Positions 43,892-54,846 are shown, counted from the stretch's first letter. The stretch is 64,000 bases of DNA from Ypsolopha sequella (GCA_934047225.1 OW203989.1:15971977-16035976); one strand, 5' to 3'. The notes: generated by a model not told the origin, from the letters alone. Program-made: numbers and translations.

Positions 43892-44115
43892 GTACTGAAG
43901 AATCGGCTAGCCGGCGTAGAGATTCGGCCTTCCGGTGATGACGTCACATCCGGGAGACACAGAGTTGCTATGATATTAGAAGCTAGGGAGGGTAAATGGG
44001 CTTGAAGGGCATGTATTCGGACAAAGGGCGGGGACGTATTCTCAAGTGGGTCAAGCAAGCCTTGGCTGGACTCGAAATATCCGTTTTTATCCCTGTGGGG
44101 GAAAAACGGTTATAT
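43892..44115 (-). repeat. DIRS right terminal repeat
   Basis: 43892-44061 is an inverted copy of 38240-38409, with no difference seen. The tip 44062-44115 ends GGGGGAAAAACGGTTAT. Confidence 0.9.
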
Positions 44116-45430
44116 TTACTACAGTTACTGGAACAGCGGATCCTCCTGGTACAGGCATAACATGCTTAAAAGGAGGCTCCATTCACTGATTTATGTAAAA
44201 CATGTTACTTTTGTTAAAGAAAAGTAAAAATGTATTATTTATTATTATTCATTTTGCTATCGAGCGGTCGGGCAGACTACACATCCCGAGGATGCCTCGT
44301 TTAGAGGCGAAACACGTGTCGATAAGTTTTCTTGCTTGTTATTTAAGATTGCTTTATTTTGTGCTCGTACCGCTTGCTTTGCTTGTGCATGTTTTATGCG
44401 GGAGGGCGGGCGCTGCTTGAGAGTGTTTAGCGGAATATTGCAAATTATTAATATATCCACAAATTATTATTATAATTATGATAGGTCAGATAAGATGGAT
44501 CAAACAGCACAAAGTACAAAAAGGGGATAAAATGTGGACATTTCGACGAGACCGAGTTGGAGCCTTCTAAGCTGGGAGCGATTTTCAGAGATATTGTTTT
44601 ATATTCTTCCTGTGTTTTTTGCAAAATAAACTAATAGGTATTATTCTTATTTTGATCAAACTTGCGGAGGTCGAAAATAAATCTGATGACAAAAAACTTA
44701 AGCCGCTCAACTTTTTCAAATAGGTTAGGTCTGCGAATTCTGCGAATCTTCTATCTATAGTGACGGCAATATTTTGGTTGTATATACAGTGGCACTCCCT
44801 CCCAAGCGTAGACTTGTGACAAACAAGAATCGCGTCTTGTAGTCGATATGCATGAACAAAGGCGATGACGTCACTGATTAGTTGACGCATAACCTTACAT
44901 ATTCTTAATATTTATGGTCAACATAATACAGATATTTTAAGGCTGCGCCGAGCGTAGAACGATTAGACACCTCGCTTGTTCTCTTGTGGACGTTTTTTAT
45001 CGTGGTCGTATTTATTGAATTGAACAGAAAAAATCATATTTAATTTAACAGACAAAATTTTTAAAATGTGAAACGGCCCAATTGTATTTTATAACGTTTG
45101 TGATTGTCTTGAATTGTGGTTGAGACAAAATTCGACAGTTAAGTTATTGAAATGACTAAAACCCCAATAACTTTTTTAGATTTTAGACCTACTTTAGATA
45201 GATTTGTTTCTTACACCATAAGTTATTTTTATATTTGCTGCGGCGGAAGTGTAGATACATTCTCTGTGATAATAATAAATGTATATTTTATTTATTTATC
45301 ATTGAAATAATATTAAATCAATTTAACAGTGACTGTCGTTTTAGAATATTTTGTTCGGCGCCCTCTTAATGGGAATTTGGCGAAACGAGTCGTCGTTTAG
45401 TTTGGTGGTACGATGGCTATCTCCGAAATA

Positions 45431-45994
45431 CACTAGTGGACATAAAAATCGACTCAAGCATTGTTGTCCTACATTCAAGGCAATAACCCAATCATACAAA
45501 CATAAACATATGAAATATATGTATCATTTTAAAGGTATTATGAAATATATATATCATTTTAAAGGTATAGGCCTCCACCTTTGAATAAATGCATTTTGGT
45601 TTAAAAGTATTCGCTATAGAGGACGTGAAATTCATTTACCGTATCAAAAATCTTATTAGGTCAATGAAGAACCGGCTGCAAGGGCTAGAGGGGGAACACG
45701 ATGTACTAATGTTAAACTTAATTAATGAATAAATGAATGATTTTATAAAAGAAGGTTTTTTTTTTTCAATTGTTCGCTATTTGATTATTTCGATATTTAT
45801 TAATTCATCACTTAAAAAAAAAAATTCAGCTTGTATGGCGAATACTTTAAGACAAAAATGCATTTAATCAAAGGTGGAGGCCTATACCTTTAAAATTATA
45901 TGTTATATATTTCATATGTTTATGTTTGTATGATTGGGTTATTTCCTTAAATGTAGAACACCAATGCTTGAGTCGATTTTTATGTCCACCAGTG
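45431..45994. mobile_element. Tc1/mariner-type MITE with 170-bp arms
   Basis: TA-flanked ends CACTAGTGGACATAAAAATC and ATTTTTATGTCCACCAGTG. The arms continue through ATACAAACATAAACATATGA and the GGCCTCCACCTTTGA block. TA on both sides fits the Tc1/mariner target. A tandem GTATCATTTTAAAGGTAT duplication lies in the left arm. No transposase. Confidence 0.8.
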
Positions 45995-46029
45995 TATATT
46001 TATTATTTATCCAATACACATAAAAAAGA

Positions 46030-46400
46030 AACTAAAGTCACATACATACTCACGCCTGTCTCCCAGAGTAGGCAGATTTCCATCTGCTACGATCCAGACA
46101 CACCTCTTTTGCCTCTTCCACATCCATCAATCTAGTCATACAAGCTCTTGTATTCCGGGTACTTTTGACTTGACCCTTCTTCAGTATGTCGCCATTTTAG
46201 TCAGCATATGTCCTTCTAGGGCACTATAAATTTCTTTCGTCACTTTACTTTCTTTCATCCTCCAAATGTCCAAATGTACATGTCCAAACCACCGAAGCAT
46301 TCCTTTTTCTATTCTAGTCACTACATCTTCTTTCAGGCCGCAACGATCCCGTATGTATCGTAAACTTAGTAAATTGAGTAATACTTTTTCTAAACGCAAG
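46030..46400 (-). mobile_element. LINE 3' fragment
   Basis: The minus strand reads YIRDRCGLKEDVVTRIEKGM and LRWFGHVHLD, then KVTKEIYSAL, a conserved ending of RTE/Jockey-like ORF2 in insects. The sequence at 46050-46090 (CACGCCTGTCTCCCAGAGTAGGC) is the 3' part that I recall as common in Lepidoptera. Confidence 0.75.
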
Positions 46401-46674
46401 CATGTTTTTTAATTTTTTCATTATTTATTCTTATTCAGGAAACACACAGTCACAAACATAACAAATAACAATATACAAGACACACAAACAGACATACAGT
46501 TCCTTAAAAGATAGTTTACAAAAATAATAATATGTTGGGAAACAACGGGGGCGGTTACAAAACAAAGATATCATTACATTAATCATTAAAGACGCATTAA
46601 TAAGTGATAACATGGAGGTACATTAAACAATATTTCGCCAGTCCTTTTTTATATACGCCCAAGGAGAGATCAAA

Positions 46675-46993
46675 TAGTAGTTTATGCTACAAGGGCGAAA
46701 AGGAATAAATTATGAGGACGATGTTTAGCGAGTGTTTTAAACGTGACCGAATAATTTATTGCCCTTACGCCCGTGTTTCATACTACGAGTTTCAATGCAT
46801 AGTGTGAGGAAATAAAACAAATATAATCTTGTGAACTTTAAATTAGGATTGGCTCAAAAGAACTGTATCCAGAGCCGTTAAACAGTGGAAAAATTGCAGG
46901 GCTTCTCGTAAATAAAAAAAAATAAAGCACTAGGGCAAAATAATCGACTTTCTGTTCGGTTTTGATGCATAAAAAGTGGGCCTTTACGAGCAC
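46675..46993 (+). mobile_element. Three-copy non-autonomous family, copy 2
   Basis: Same ends as 37771-38152, with internal deletions of about 60 bp in total. Confidence 0.8.
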
Positions 46994-47578
46994 TTGCATT
47001 GAAAAATATCTAAATCATCAATGCCTTTATTGTAGAGAGAGATACAGGGTTCGAATGTCAAAAATGAATGTCTTGCCATATTTGTAGAACATAAGATAAA
47101 TGAGTATAAAAGGTGTCTTTTGTGAAATGCGAGGGATTTTAAGAGTTACTTTCTCCAAGAGCGCTTCGGAGTCAATTTGAGTCAATGTTAAAACAGATAA
47201 AAGTAAATGTGTATGTTATTAATGATTCATTAGCAAAAGAAGCCAAGTTTATAAAATTAAAACGATTAAAATGTAAATTAAAATGTCTGAGGCACACGCC
47301 ACAGACGTCTGATACTCATATTATCGAACGTCGAACGTTAGACGTCGTCACGTCACGTTGTCGAGGAAAGAATGAGCCCCGATAGACGTACCAGACGTCT
47401 AAGGCGTCGGCGTAGGAGCTATGTGAGTACAACATTAACTTTGTAACGAAAAACCAAACATGCAAGTACCGTAACCAAATCATATTAAGCAGAAGATTTG
47501 ACATGCGAGTCGATTATAGGACGAGCGTACAAAATGATAACTAAAAGCACTTTCAAAAGCTTTATTGAAGAGACAAAC

Positions 47579-47938
47579 CTAGAATATCTAATGCGGCTGA
47601 CAGCGCGCGGCGGCGGCGGCGAGTCACGGGGGTGTGGGCGGAGCGGCGGAGAGCGCAGGCGCGGTGGCGGGGAGCGTAGTCGCGGCGGCGGAGAGCGCGG
47701 GCGCTGGGGCGGGGAGCGTGGGCGCTGAGGCGGGGAGTGCGGGCGCGGCGGGGGCGGAGAGCGCGGGCGTGGCGCGGGAGAGCGGGAGCGGGAGCGCGGC
47801 GGAGGCGAGCGCGGAGAGCGGCGCGGTGGCGGCGGCGAGCCAGACACGCCGCGGCGTCGCTCCTCCTCGCGTCGCCGCGCGCGCATCTCTTTCTCGCGGA
47901 TCATCCGGTTGAACGCCTCGAGCGGATCCTCGCCGGCC
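47579..47938 (-). CDS. RBBP6: RBBP6 exon: DPLEAFNR motif and Arg-Ser-Pro repeats (360 nt)
   Basis: Acceptor AG at 47939-47940; donor GTTTGT at 47573-47578. It encodes AGEDPLEAFNRMIREKE, then an Arg/Glu helix-like segment (MRARRREEERRRG), then RSPPP, RPRSPPQ and LRSPP repeats, ending in a split Arg. The DPLEAFNR phrase is, from memory, shared with animal RBBP6 just before its RS region. Phase 2 at both ends. GC content is far above the surroundings, which creates long open frames on the other strand. Confidence 0.93.
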
Positions 47939-48106
47939 CTACGACAATACACCTCACATTAGATGGGAATAAACCGAGCTACGGTAAAGAGTTAGGGACG
48001 GTAAACACCAAAAGAAAACGAGATTCCAAAATGTAATAAAGTATATTGAGGATTAACGAAACAAATGTGTATGTAAATGGAAAGTGAAATAAATAAATAG
48101 ACATAC

Positions 48107-48223
48107 CCATTAGGAGGCTCGTCCTTGATGCCGGGCGGCGGTGGCTGGTTGGTAAAGGGGATGTGGTCGATGAAGGGAGCGCCGGGAGGACCCGGGACTG
48201 CGGGACTCGGCCGAAACCCGGGA
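48107..48223 (-). CDS. RBBP6: RBBP6 exon: Pro-rich linker (117 nt)
   Basis: Acceptor AG at 48224-48225, donor GTATGT at 48101-48106. It encodes PGFRPSPAVPGPPGAP, FIDHIPFTNQPPPPG and IKDEPPN, ending in a split Gly. Phase 2 at both ends. Confidence 0.9.
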
Positions 48224-48497
48224 CTGTGGGGACACGAAACGTGAGTTTATTGCAGAATGACCTTCATTCCCACTTGGGATCATCGCAGTATTAAAGCCTT
48301 GTAAAATAATGCGATAATTTTAAATTTATTCACAGCGTGGCGCCACTCTCTACTACTGGTATACAGGATAATAAAGACCATATTAATCTTTGAGGATTCC
48401 TTTAGATTCAAAAATATGTGCAGTAATTACTTCCTTTTACAACAAATTAAAAGTGGTGGTTATTGTTGCCTTGTAATAAAGAACAGATTGCACTTAC

Positions 48498-48562
48498 TTA
48501 AAACGCTGATTCGACGGCGGACCCACTGACGCGAATGGCGGCGGCCCACGGGCGAAGCCAGG
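48498..48562 (-). CDS. RBBP6: RBBP6 exon: Pro-rich linker (65 nt)
   Basis: Acceptor AG at 48563-48564, donor GTAAGTG at 48491-48497. It encodes PGFARGPPPFASVGPP and SNQRF, with a split Asn codon at the end. It starts in phase 0 and ends in phase 2, so it must be spliced together with its neighbours. Confidence 0.9.
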
Positions 48563-48718
48563 CTGTGTCAACAACATACACATTTAACAATAAAAAGACA
48601 AATATTAAGCAACTTTTAAGAATCGAAACATTTATACTCCAAACTATTGTTATACTTTAGGCACGTGTTTTTAGGAAAGTAAATAAATGGCGAATAAAGC
48701 AATATTCGAATAATTCAC

Positions 48719-48793
48719 CTGTCCCGACATGGGATCTCTTCGCTCATCGATAGTTGGTGTACTTGCTCTCTGCTCGTCAACCCTTGGTGGCAG
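48719..48793 (-). CDS. RBBP6: RBBP6 exon: linker (75 nt)
   Basis: Acceptor AG at 48794-48795, donor GTGAAT at 48713-48718. It encodes LPPRVDEQRASTPTIDE and RRDPMSGQ in phase 0 at both ends, so skipping preserves the frame. Confidence 0.9.
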
Positions 48794-49132
48794 CTGAAAT
48801 AGATTTTTTAAAGTATTTTTTCAGTAGGCGTTTACCATCTAAAATTTACATGCAATAGTATTTTTCTTCTAGAATATATTTAACCTGCAATCACTTTTCG
48901 AATCGATTGGGTGATACACGATTCGAAACCAGCGGTTCTACCGCGTAATTCTGATTTTCATCAACATCAACTTGAGATTGAAATTTGACGTGCGTGCAAA
49001 AGAGATGGCGTGTTAGGCGGGCGTCGTCGCATGCACGTCAAACTTCAATCTCAAGTTGATGTTGATGAAAATCAGAATTACGCGGTAGACCCGCAGGTTT
49101 TCTTTTGAAGTAAATAAGTTAAAATATCTTAC
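48794..49132 (-). other. RBBP6: RBBP6 intron containing a MITE
   Basis: 339 bp, nearly half of it the MITE at 48934-49093. Confidence 0.85.
48934..49093. mobile_element. GGGTCTACCGCG fold-back MITE, copy 2
   Basis: Ends GGTTCTACCGCGTAATTCTG and CAGAATTACGCGGTAGACCC. The arms are longer and better matched than in copy 1 (CATCAACATCAACTTGAGAT pairs with its complement). Confidence 0.85.
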
Positions 49133-49191
49133 ATTCATGGGAATATTCGGTGGAGTATCTATGCCGGGAGGCTTCAGCCCTGGCGGAGGTC
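49133..49191 (-). CDS. RBBP6: RBBP6 exon: Pro-rich linker (59 nt)
   Basis: Acceptor AG at 49192-49193, donor GTAAGA at 49127-49132. It encodes GPPPGLKPPGIDTPP and NIPMN, entering with a split Gly and leaving in phase 0. Confidence 0.9.
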
Positions 49192-49277
49192 CTACAACGA
49201 AAGATATGTCCTTCATTTAGTACAATTTGGATTTAATTTTGTTAGGCTAAGCGCACATACGAAATATGATTATCAAT

Positions 49278-49543
49278 TATACAACGTGTAACAGAAAGGT
49301 GTAACCATATTTGAAGAGCATATTCAGTCAATGGTTTAGAACAACTTTTACTATGGAACAAATCCTGAATCTCGAAAAAAAAATTTTTTCATAGAAAAAT
49401 GCAACGCCGCTCGGCCGAAATCAATGGAAGGGCAGATTTATTTTTTGAGATTTCAGTGTTGGCTCCATAGTAAAAGTTGTTCTATACCATTGACTGAATA
49501 AGCTCTTTAAATGTGGTTACACCTTTCTGTTACACGCTGTATA
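49278..49543. mobile_element. Fold-back MITE, family 1, copy 2
   Basis: TATACAACGTGTAACAGAAA and TTTCTGTTACACGCTGTATA are its ends; about 85-90 percent like 4022-4291 by eye. Confidence 0.85.
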
Positions 49544-49842
49544 GAACAATTAAATTACAATAAAATCCGACCAAAAACGCACAATATCATTGTCACTATG
49601 AACATTATGTAGTAAATCTAATAATTTTGTATCTCTGCGCGCTTAGCCTTAAAGTTCATGCAGTACAAAGTGCTGTAATTACTAGATTCAACGTTTTATA
49701 ATATTATTTACGAGTAAATATATGTCAGTAATAGAAGTGTGCTGTGCAAAATGAGAATGTTTTAATGTAATAAAGCCTCAGATAGCCGTTCATATACTCG
49801 CACTGGGTTGGGTTTCCTACCCGGGTTGCAACACTAACCCGT

Positions 49843-50004
49843 GGGTCTACCGCGTAATTCTCATTTTCATCAACATCAATTTGAGATTGAAATTTGTCGT
49901 GCGTGCGACGACGCCCGCCTAACATGCCATTTCTTTTGCACGCGTTGAATTTCGCATGCATTTGCTTGAAGTTGATACAAATGAGAATTACGCGGTAGAG
50001 CCCC
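49843..50004. mobile_element. GGGTCTACCGCG fold-back MITE, copy 3
   Basis: Ends GGGTCTACCGCGTAATTCTC and GAGAATTACGCGGTAGAGCC. The central asymmetric piece (GCGTGCGACGACGCCCGCCT) is in the opposite orientation to copies 1 and 2. Confidence 0.85.
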
Positions 50005-50802
50005 CGTTCAAAAACAACACAACGTCTCAACACCGACCGTTCAAAAATGGCTGTGTCGCTACACTAGTGTTGACTTTTTCAACATTAACTCTGAGCAGGG
50101 TTTGCAAGGTTCGTATATGCACGTCAAAATGACATATAAACATACAGTGGCGTAGCAAAGAGGGGGGCGGCGGGGGCAGGCCGCACCGGGTGTCACCTTT
50201 TTTGGGGTGACACCCACCCGGTCTCTCAACTTTAATAACAATGTACAAACAAAAAAAAAATCGCTAGCACAAAAATTTCTTTTTCGGGGATTCCTCCACT
50301 AGCACTAGCTCAGCTCTATGTATAATTCGGGGATTCCCGCAAAAGAGCCTGACGCTATCGTGGGGGATTCCCCGTCCCATACTCGCGATCTTTGACGTCC
50401 CAGTTGCAACATTTCTCATTTGTTTCGTGAAGTGTGTTGTGTTTGGTTGGCGTGAATTGTTAAACGTGAATTATTCTATAGTGATAGATAATAAAAAGAA
50501 AAAAATATTAATAAACAACCATACTAAATCAACTTTAAATGTATCAAATGTCGTTTGGAGTGTAGCAACACGACGAAACCCGTTCAAAAACCAAGTGTTG
50601 CAACCCGAATAGTGTTCCTATTCCGCCTAGGGTTCTTTAGTGAACGCACTTCCGAGGTGTTGGTGATATTTAATTTTACCAAGCTAAAATCAATCTAAAA
50701 GCATACGGTCTCATACCAACTCAGTACAACCAAGCATCCGCCGAAGCCATGCATAACCGCAATACGAAGGTTCAGCCTCTTTATTACAGTGACCCAAACA
50801 AA

Positions 50803-50945
50803 TTACAGTACACGGCAGTAAATAATGCACATCGGCTATCTTCAGCTTCGTAGAGCGCCGTCTCTGTCACCGGACTGTTAGTGCTTCGTGCGACAGAGAT
50901 GACGCTACGATACGATGTGCATTATTTACTGCCGGGACCTGTAAC
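50803..50945. mobile_element. MITE with AGTAAATAATGCAC ends, copy 2
   Basis: CGGCAGTAAATAATGCACAT at the left and ATGTGCATTATTTACTGCCG at the right, with flanking TTACAG and CTGTAA also matched. Related to 11502-11811. Confidence 0.7.
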
Positions 50946-53000
50946 ATGCTTATATCAAAACTCCGGACCGATTACACTGGCTGCATTTTTAGTTGCCGAG
51001 AAACAGAAAACTATGCATAGTAGCCGTTCACACTACATGAATAATCATAATCAATTTATTCATAATGTACATAACAAATAACTATTATTATGGTTCAATT
51101 ATTTAAATCATTTATTTTTTGTTAAATCAGTGTTTTAAATGAAACCAAATTTTTTTCGGGTGTTAACTAACACGCCTTCTTTTTAATAGCAGTTTTGTCG
51201 TCTAAATAACTAAATTGTCCTGTGGATTACTAAGTTAGGCACTATCAATGGGCGTCTAAAAATACTGTTTTTTGCCGACCATGTATTACAAAAACAAGCA
51301 ACAGTTAATATGACTCAGCATCGTGATTATTTTATAGCACCTGAATTTGTAACATGTCTACAAACTATTAGATTCTAAAAAAATTGTCCGTTACATCAAT
51401 AAAATTATTCAGTTGACTTCTTATTTTATAACTCAACATACATTTATTATAGGTTAGTATGACTAATTAATATCTTGTAATGTAATATTTATAAAACATC
51501 AAATTAATCTGAAATTGTCACCAAAACTTGTATTTATTAGCGTCTTATGACAAGTGAGTTTGTGTTCAAAACAGAATGGAAGTTTTCTTTATCTTTTAAT
51601 GGTAATAAATGATTTTTGACTATTTCAACCTATCAGTATAGAAATCACTATTTTGACACAAATTCTGTTCTGCAGCCCCTCCGCTCTTGCGTAACAAAGC
51701 GCAGGCACCCATGCTCGCCTTCGAAGCCTCAGCCGGTGCGGCTCGCAAGGTTGCCCACGCTTTATTACAGCGGGCGGGGGCTGCCCCCCATCCGTGCCTC
51801 CGGCTTTCCATACACACTCAAGACTGTATAGAGTTGGTGTGCTCTGAGTCGGTTTTTGAACAGTTTTAACCTATCAAAAGCAAACCGTCGCGCGCGTCGC
51901 CTGTGTTGATGACTAATTTTCATTAAAACAGAATACGACTTATTAATTTGCCAGAATTATATTCTTTAGACGAATAGGTGTTGAGACTGTAAAATAAATA
52001 ATGTTGCTAAGTTGGAAATTCGGTCGCTGATTTATCAAGTGGCCGAGTTATAACAATTATTGTTCTTTTGTTGACGCAGTCTTTATAATATTTCGTTGGT
52101 GTTCTAAAGGAGACGAACTAGTTTATTAGAAGATTTACTTGTTTTCCCGTTGCTTACATACAAAATAAGACGTTAGGTCCAGTCGGCAAATAAAAGCAGA
52201 TTTTTGAATCGCCATTTCAGGTTAAGCTTATGGAGCCATAACGTCAAAATTTTTGGTATAGACAAATACTGTAACTAGTTTTCGGTTTTAAAGCGACATA
52301 AAATTCAGCCTGTATAAACACCGCAATTTACGAGGTGTCCTCATAATAACGTGCTGTTATAAGCCTCAGCATACCAACTTTAATTTATAGTCTATTTCTG
52401 GTCAAGAAGAGGTTAAGGCCCAGTATAGCTAAACTACCGTCTTGCACCAACGCTTTTGTTTTTCAATTTGCGGCTTCATTAGGACATTTAATTAAAAATC
52501 CTTCTAAAAATGTCTGATGTAGAAAATTCTCGGGAGTTTTGAGATTTATAGCTTTAAAAATACAGCCATTAACGCCAGTTTAAGATTTTTTTAGTGCTGA
52601 CTTTGCGATTTTTTTCTTTCGAGCGTAGTAATGAAGTCAGTTTTCAGACAAATGTAATATTAAAGATTATATCATACATTTTTTGTATTCTAAATATGAT
52701 AATAAACTGCCAATAGTAATTAAATAAAATGTTCGTTTAGCTTTGTACAGAGCCTTAACCCATGGTTCCAATTATATTTGTCGCGGTAATGAAGAGGTCC
52801 CACCGCACATTGTATTCGCATTTATCGGACAAAATATAGTCCGCCTCACCTTTCCTTGAAGTGTATGATATGATTATATTTGTCCGATAAATTCTATTCC
52901 TTTCACGCATTTGAGAAAGAAACGAGTCAAACATAGGTGCCGCCTCAACCCCGCAAGCAAGGTAAATGTAATATTAATGGGCATCAGTGTGTGCGAGTAC

Positions 53001-53216
53001 CGTAGCGCGGCGGGTGTCGGTGCAAGAGGCGCGCGGGATGAGCGGGGGCGGGGCGGCGCGCGGGAGGCACCAGCACGGTGATATTGTCGTCCGACCCGTC
53101 CGACTCGTCCGCGCGGTCCGACTGACGACCCGAGTCGGTCGGCCGGCTCGACGCGCGGTCCGACTGACGACCGGTGTCGGTCGGCCGGCTCGACGCGCCG
53201 CCGTCTACGCCCCCAT
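53001..53216 (-). CDS. RBBP6: RBBP6 exon: acidic SDDNITVLVP segment with 14-residue tandem repeat (216 nt)
   Basis: Acceptor AG at 53217-53218, donor GTACTC at 52995-53000. It contains two near-identical units, SSRPTDTGRQSDRA and SSRPTDSGRQSDRA, then DESDGSDDNITVLVPP and an Arg/Pro/His tail. The acidic DDNITV phrase sits where animal RBBP6 proteins have a similar motif after the RING region (recalled, not searched). Phase 1 at both ends. Confidence 0.9.
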
Positions 53217-53645
53217 CTGGCGTAACGGTTTCTTACACTCGAGTTTATCATTGTCATTCAATTATTCGTGCAAATGTTTATCAGGGCAAGAATAGGGGAG
53301 CGATAGTGATACTCTAAAGAGAAGTGGCTCTCGATTTTTAGGAAAGTAAAGTCATAAAAAACGATTAATACACCATTTTAGGTCCGTTTTCTTTGATGAC
53401 TTCAGAAAACAAAGGCATTCAAGACACATTGTAAATTGTATTACATAATTTTAGACGAATAACAAAAAGCATAAACGGGTAAACGCGCGATTTACCATGT
53501 TAATCTATAAAGGCATTATTGGACAAATAATTTTCACATGAAAGTATAATGACCATGCACCGAGAGTCCTGTTCTGGATGTTATTTACAGAAGATGAGTA
53601 TGAATTCACACAGCAACACATACAAGCTAGAGTAACACAACCCAC
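53217..53645 (-). other. RBBP6: RBBP6 intron (429 bp)
   Basis: Donor GTGGGT at 53640-53645. No feature recognised inside. Confidence 0.85.
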
Positions 53646-53708
53646 CATTGTTCGACGCCGATCGCCCGTTAGGTGGCGGCTGCTGCACCGCCGCGGCAGG
53701 GGGCGCTT
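53646..53708 (-). CDS. RBBP6: RBBP6 exon: Ala/Pro linker (63 nt)
   Basis: Acceptor AG at 53709-53710, preceded by a modest pyrimidine tract; donor GTGGGT. It encodes a split Glu, APPAAAVQQPPPNGRSA and SNN, ending in phase 1. Short, GC-rich and skippable in frame. The phase fit with both neighbours is the main support. Confidence 0.8.
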
Positions 53709-54127
53709 CTACATCAAACACATACATCTCAGCTATAACTCGGTTATACTTTATTCAGAAACAAACACAATACAAACAATTTACAAATACATCAGAAGAA
53801 AATTCAAACAAACATTTCCTTCCTTTTTTTGTTATTATCGCTTTCATGCTCATTCGATGTGTTTCATGAAAATATACTATATTAACTACTACTGTTTGTT
53901 AAGTGCATTGGCTCTTTAACACTAGTTACCAAGGAAGGATACGTAATCAACAATTCCAAAAAAAAATATGTTGTCTGTTGTACGGTGGTTTATAGTTGGT
54001 AGTATAATACAAAAAAAATATACAATATGTTGAATTTACTCAGACTGTTTTCTTTCTAAATTGGAATTTTAATTCGCAAAAAAAAAAAAAACAGTAAAAT
54101 GAAGGTGCTAAGCTAAGTATAGTGTAC
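53709..54127 (-). other. RBBP6: RBBP6 intron (419 bp)
   Basis: AT-rich; nothing recognised. Confidence 0.8.
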
Positions 54128-54228
54128 CTTGGTGCGGCGCCGGCCTCGGCGGTCCAGCGGGGCGGTGCGGGGCGCGGCGGCTATACCCCGTCTGGTTACG
54201 GAACGAAGACACCGAATTCCGCAGAAAC
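54128..54228 (-). CDS. RBBP6: RBBP6 exon: post-RING conserved helix (101 nt)
   Basis: Acceptor AG at 54229-54230 (CCTTTCAG), donor GTACAC at 54122-54127. It encodes FLRNSVSSFRNQTGYSR, the block that directly follows the RING in RBBP6 family proteins, then an Arg/Pro segment ending PAPHQ. The first base completes the Arg codon split at the RING exon's end. Confidence 0.95.
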
Positions 54229-54846
54229 CTGAAAGGGAACATATTCATTATTCTGAATAACTTTCTCAATGAAACATGACCGCAAAAACCACTTTCTAGC
54301 ACGCGGGAGGCATAACCTGAGAAACGTCTGCCCGCTTTGGCTGTACTATCAGTCAGCATAGACCAAACACACACCTGACATTATTTACGTCATAGTATCA
54401 GATTTAAGCGATCGACAATAAACACACTGACTACTATTGTTTTTAATGCTATCTGTATTTCCATGTGTGAATATAGACGGAGATAGTGTGTAAGTGAGAG
54501 GTGGATAGATCGGTAGTCATATTTCTATTACCAAGGTATGTATTTTGATTCGGGTAATACCTGACGTACCGAACGTCGTCGTTTTCAGTGCGAATTCAGA
54601 CATTGAATAGTTTTACAAAGCGGAGTTATCTTCGCGTGGTAAAGGTTCTCAATTTTTTAAGTTTTGCTTAATTTGCTTAAGTTAGACATACTCTAAGGTT
54701 TAAAAAAGTATGAACTGTATTTTAGTACTGTATTCGACTGATGACGACTCCATAGGAGGAGTCGAAATATATCGAATTTATTTGTTTTTGTTGTTTTTAT
54801 GTGTATATTAATCGATAAATGTTTAAAAAGTACAAATACAAGATAC
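54229..54846 (-). other. RBBP6: RBBP6 intron (618 bp) with hammerhead-like motif C
   Basis: Contains the motif at 54732-54777 on the + strand; otherwise nothing recognised. Confidence 0.8.
54732..54777 (+). ncRNA. Hammerhead ribozyme-like motif, locus C
   Basis: Stem I ATTCGA, core CTGATGA (54738-54744), extra C, stem II GACTCC-loop-GGAGTC, GAAA (54764-54767), short TATA stem III, then TCGAAT. Stem I is 6 bp here, and stem II has different bases again but full pairing. Unlike loci A and B it is not part of a large palindrome. Confidence 0.5.

Larger units (their letters stand above)
38218..44115 (+). mobile_element. DIRS-type tyrosine-recombinase retrotransposon
   Basis: About 5.9 kb. It has no LTRs; instead it has 170-bp inverted terminal repeats (38240-38409 and 43892-44061), unique outer tips (38218-38239 and 44062-44115) and an internal complementary region (43754-43862) that is the reverse complement of both tips joined. 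This is the known DIRS1 plan, where the internal region templates completion of a circular DNA. Three open frames (Gag; RT-RNase H-methyltransferase-like; tyrosine recombinase) make it look intact. Insertion by a recombinase rather than an integrase fits the lack of a clear target duplication. It lies antisense to RBBP6. Confidence 0.95.
33809..47578 (-). other. RBBP6: RBBP6 intron holding the DIRS element (13.8 kb)
   Basis: Donor GTTTGT at 47573-47578, acceptor AG at 33809-33810. Outside the listed repeats I recognise nothing in 33811-34960, 35650-36530 (a TATCCGGTTATCC-like repeat near 35745 is the only feature), 37079-37770 (a CA/CT-rich stretch at 37630-37730), 44116-45430, 46400-46674 and 46994-47578. 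Confidence 0.8.
49192..53000 (-). other. RBBP6: RBBP6 intron (3.8 kb)
   Basis: Donor GTACTC at 52995-53000. It contains three listed MITEs. A piece beginning CAGTGGCGTAGC at 50152, with TGTCACC/GGTGACA complementarity, resembles a hAT-type end. A GC-rich block lies at 51670-51800. The rest (50260-50800, 50946-51610, 51860-53000) shows nothing recognisable. Confidence 0.75.

Noticed and set aside
47498..48036. Three plus-strand Gly/Arg/Ala-rich frames
   Set aside because: They are the reverse of the Arg-Ser-Pro exon and exist only because of its GC-rich repeats.
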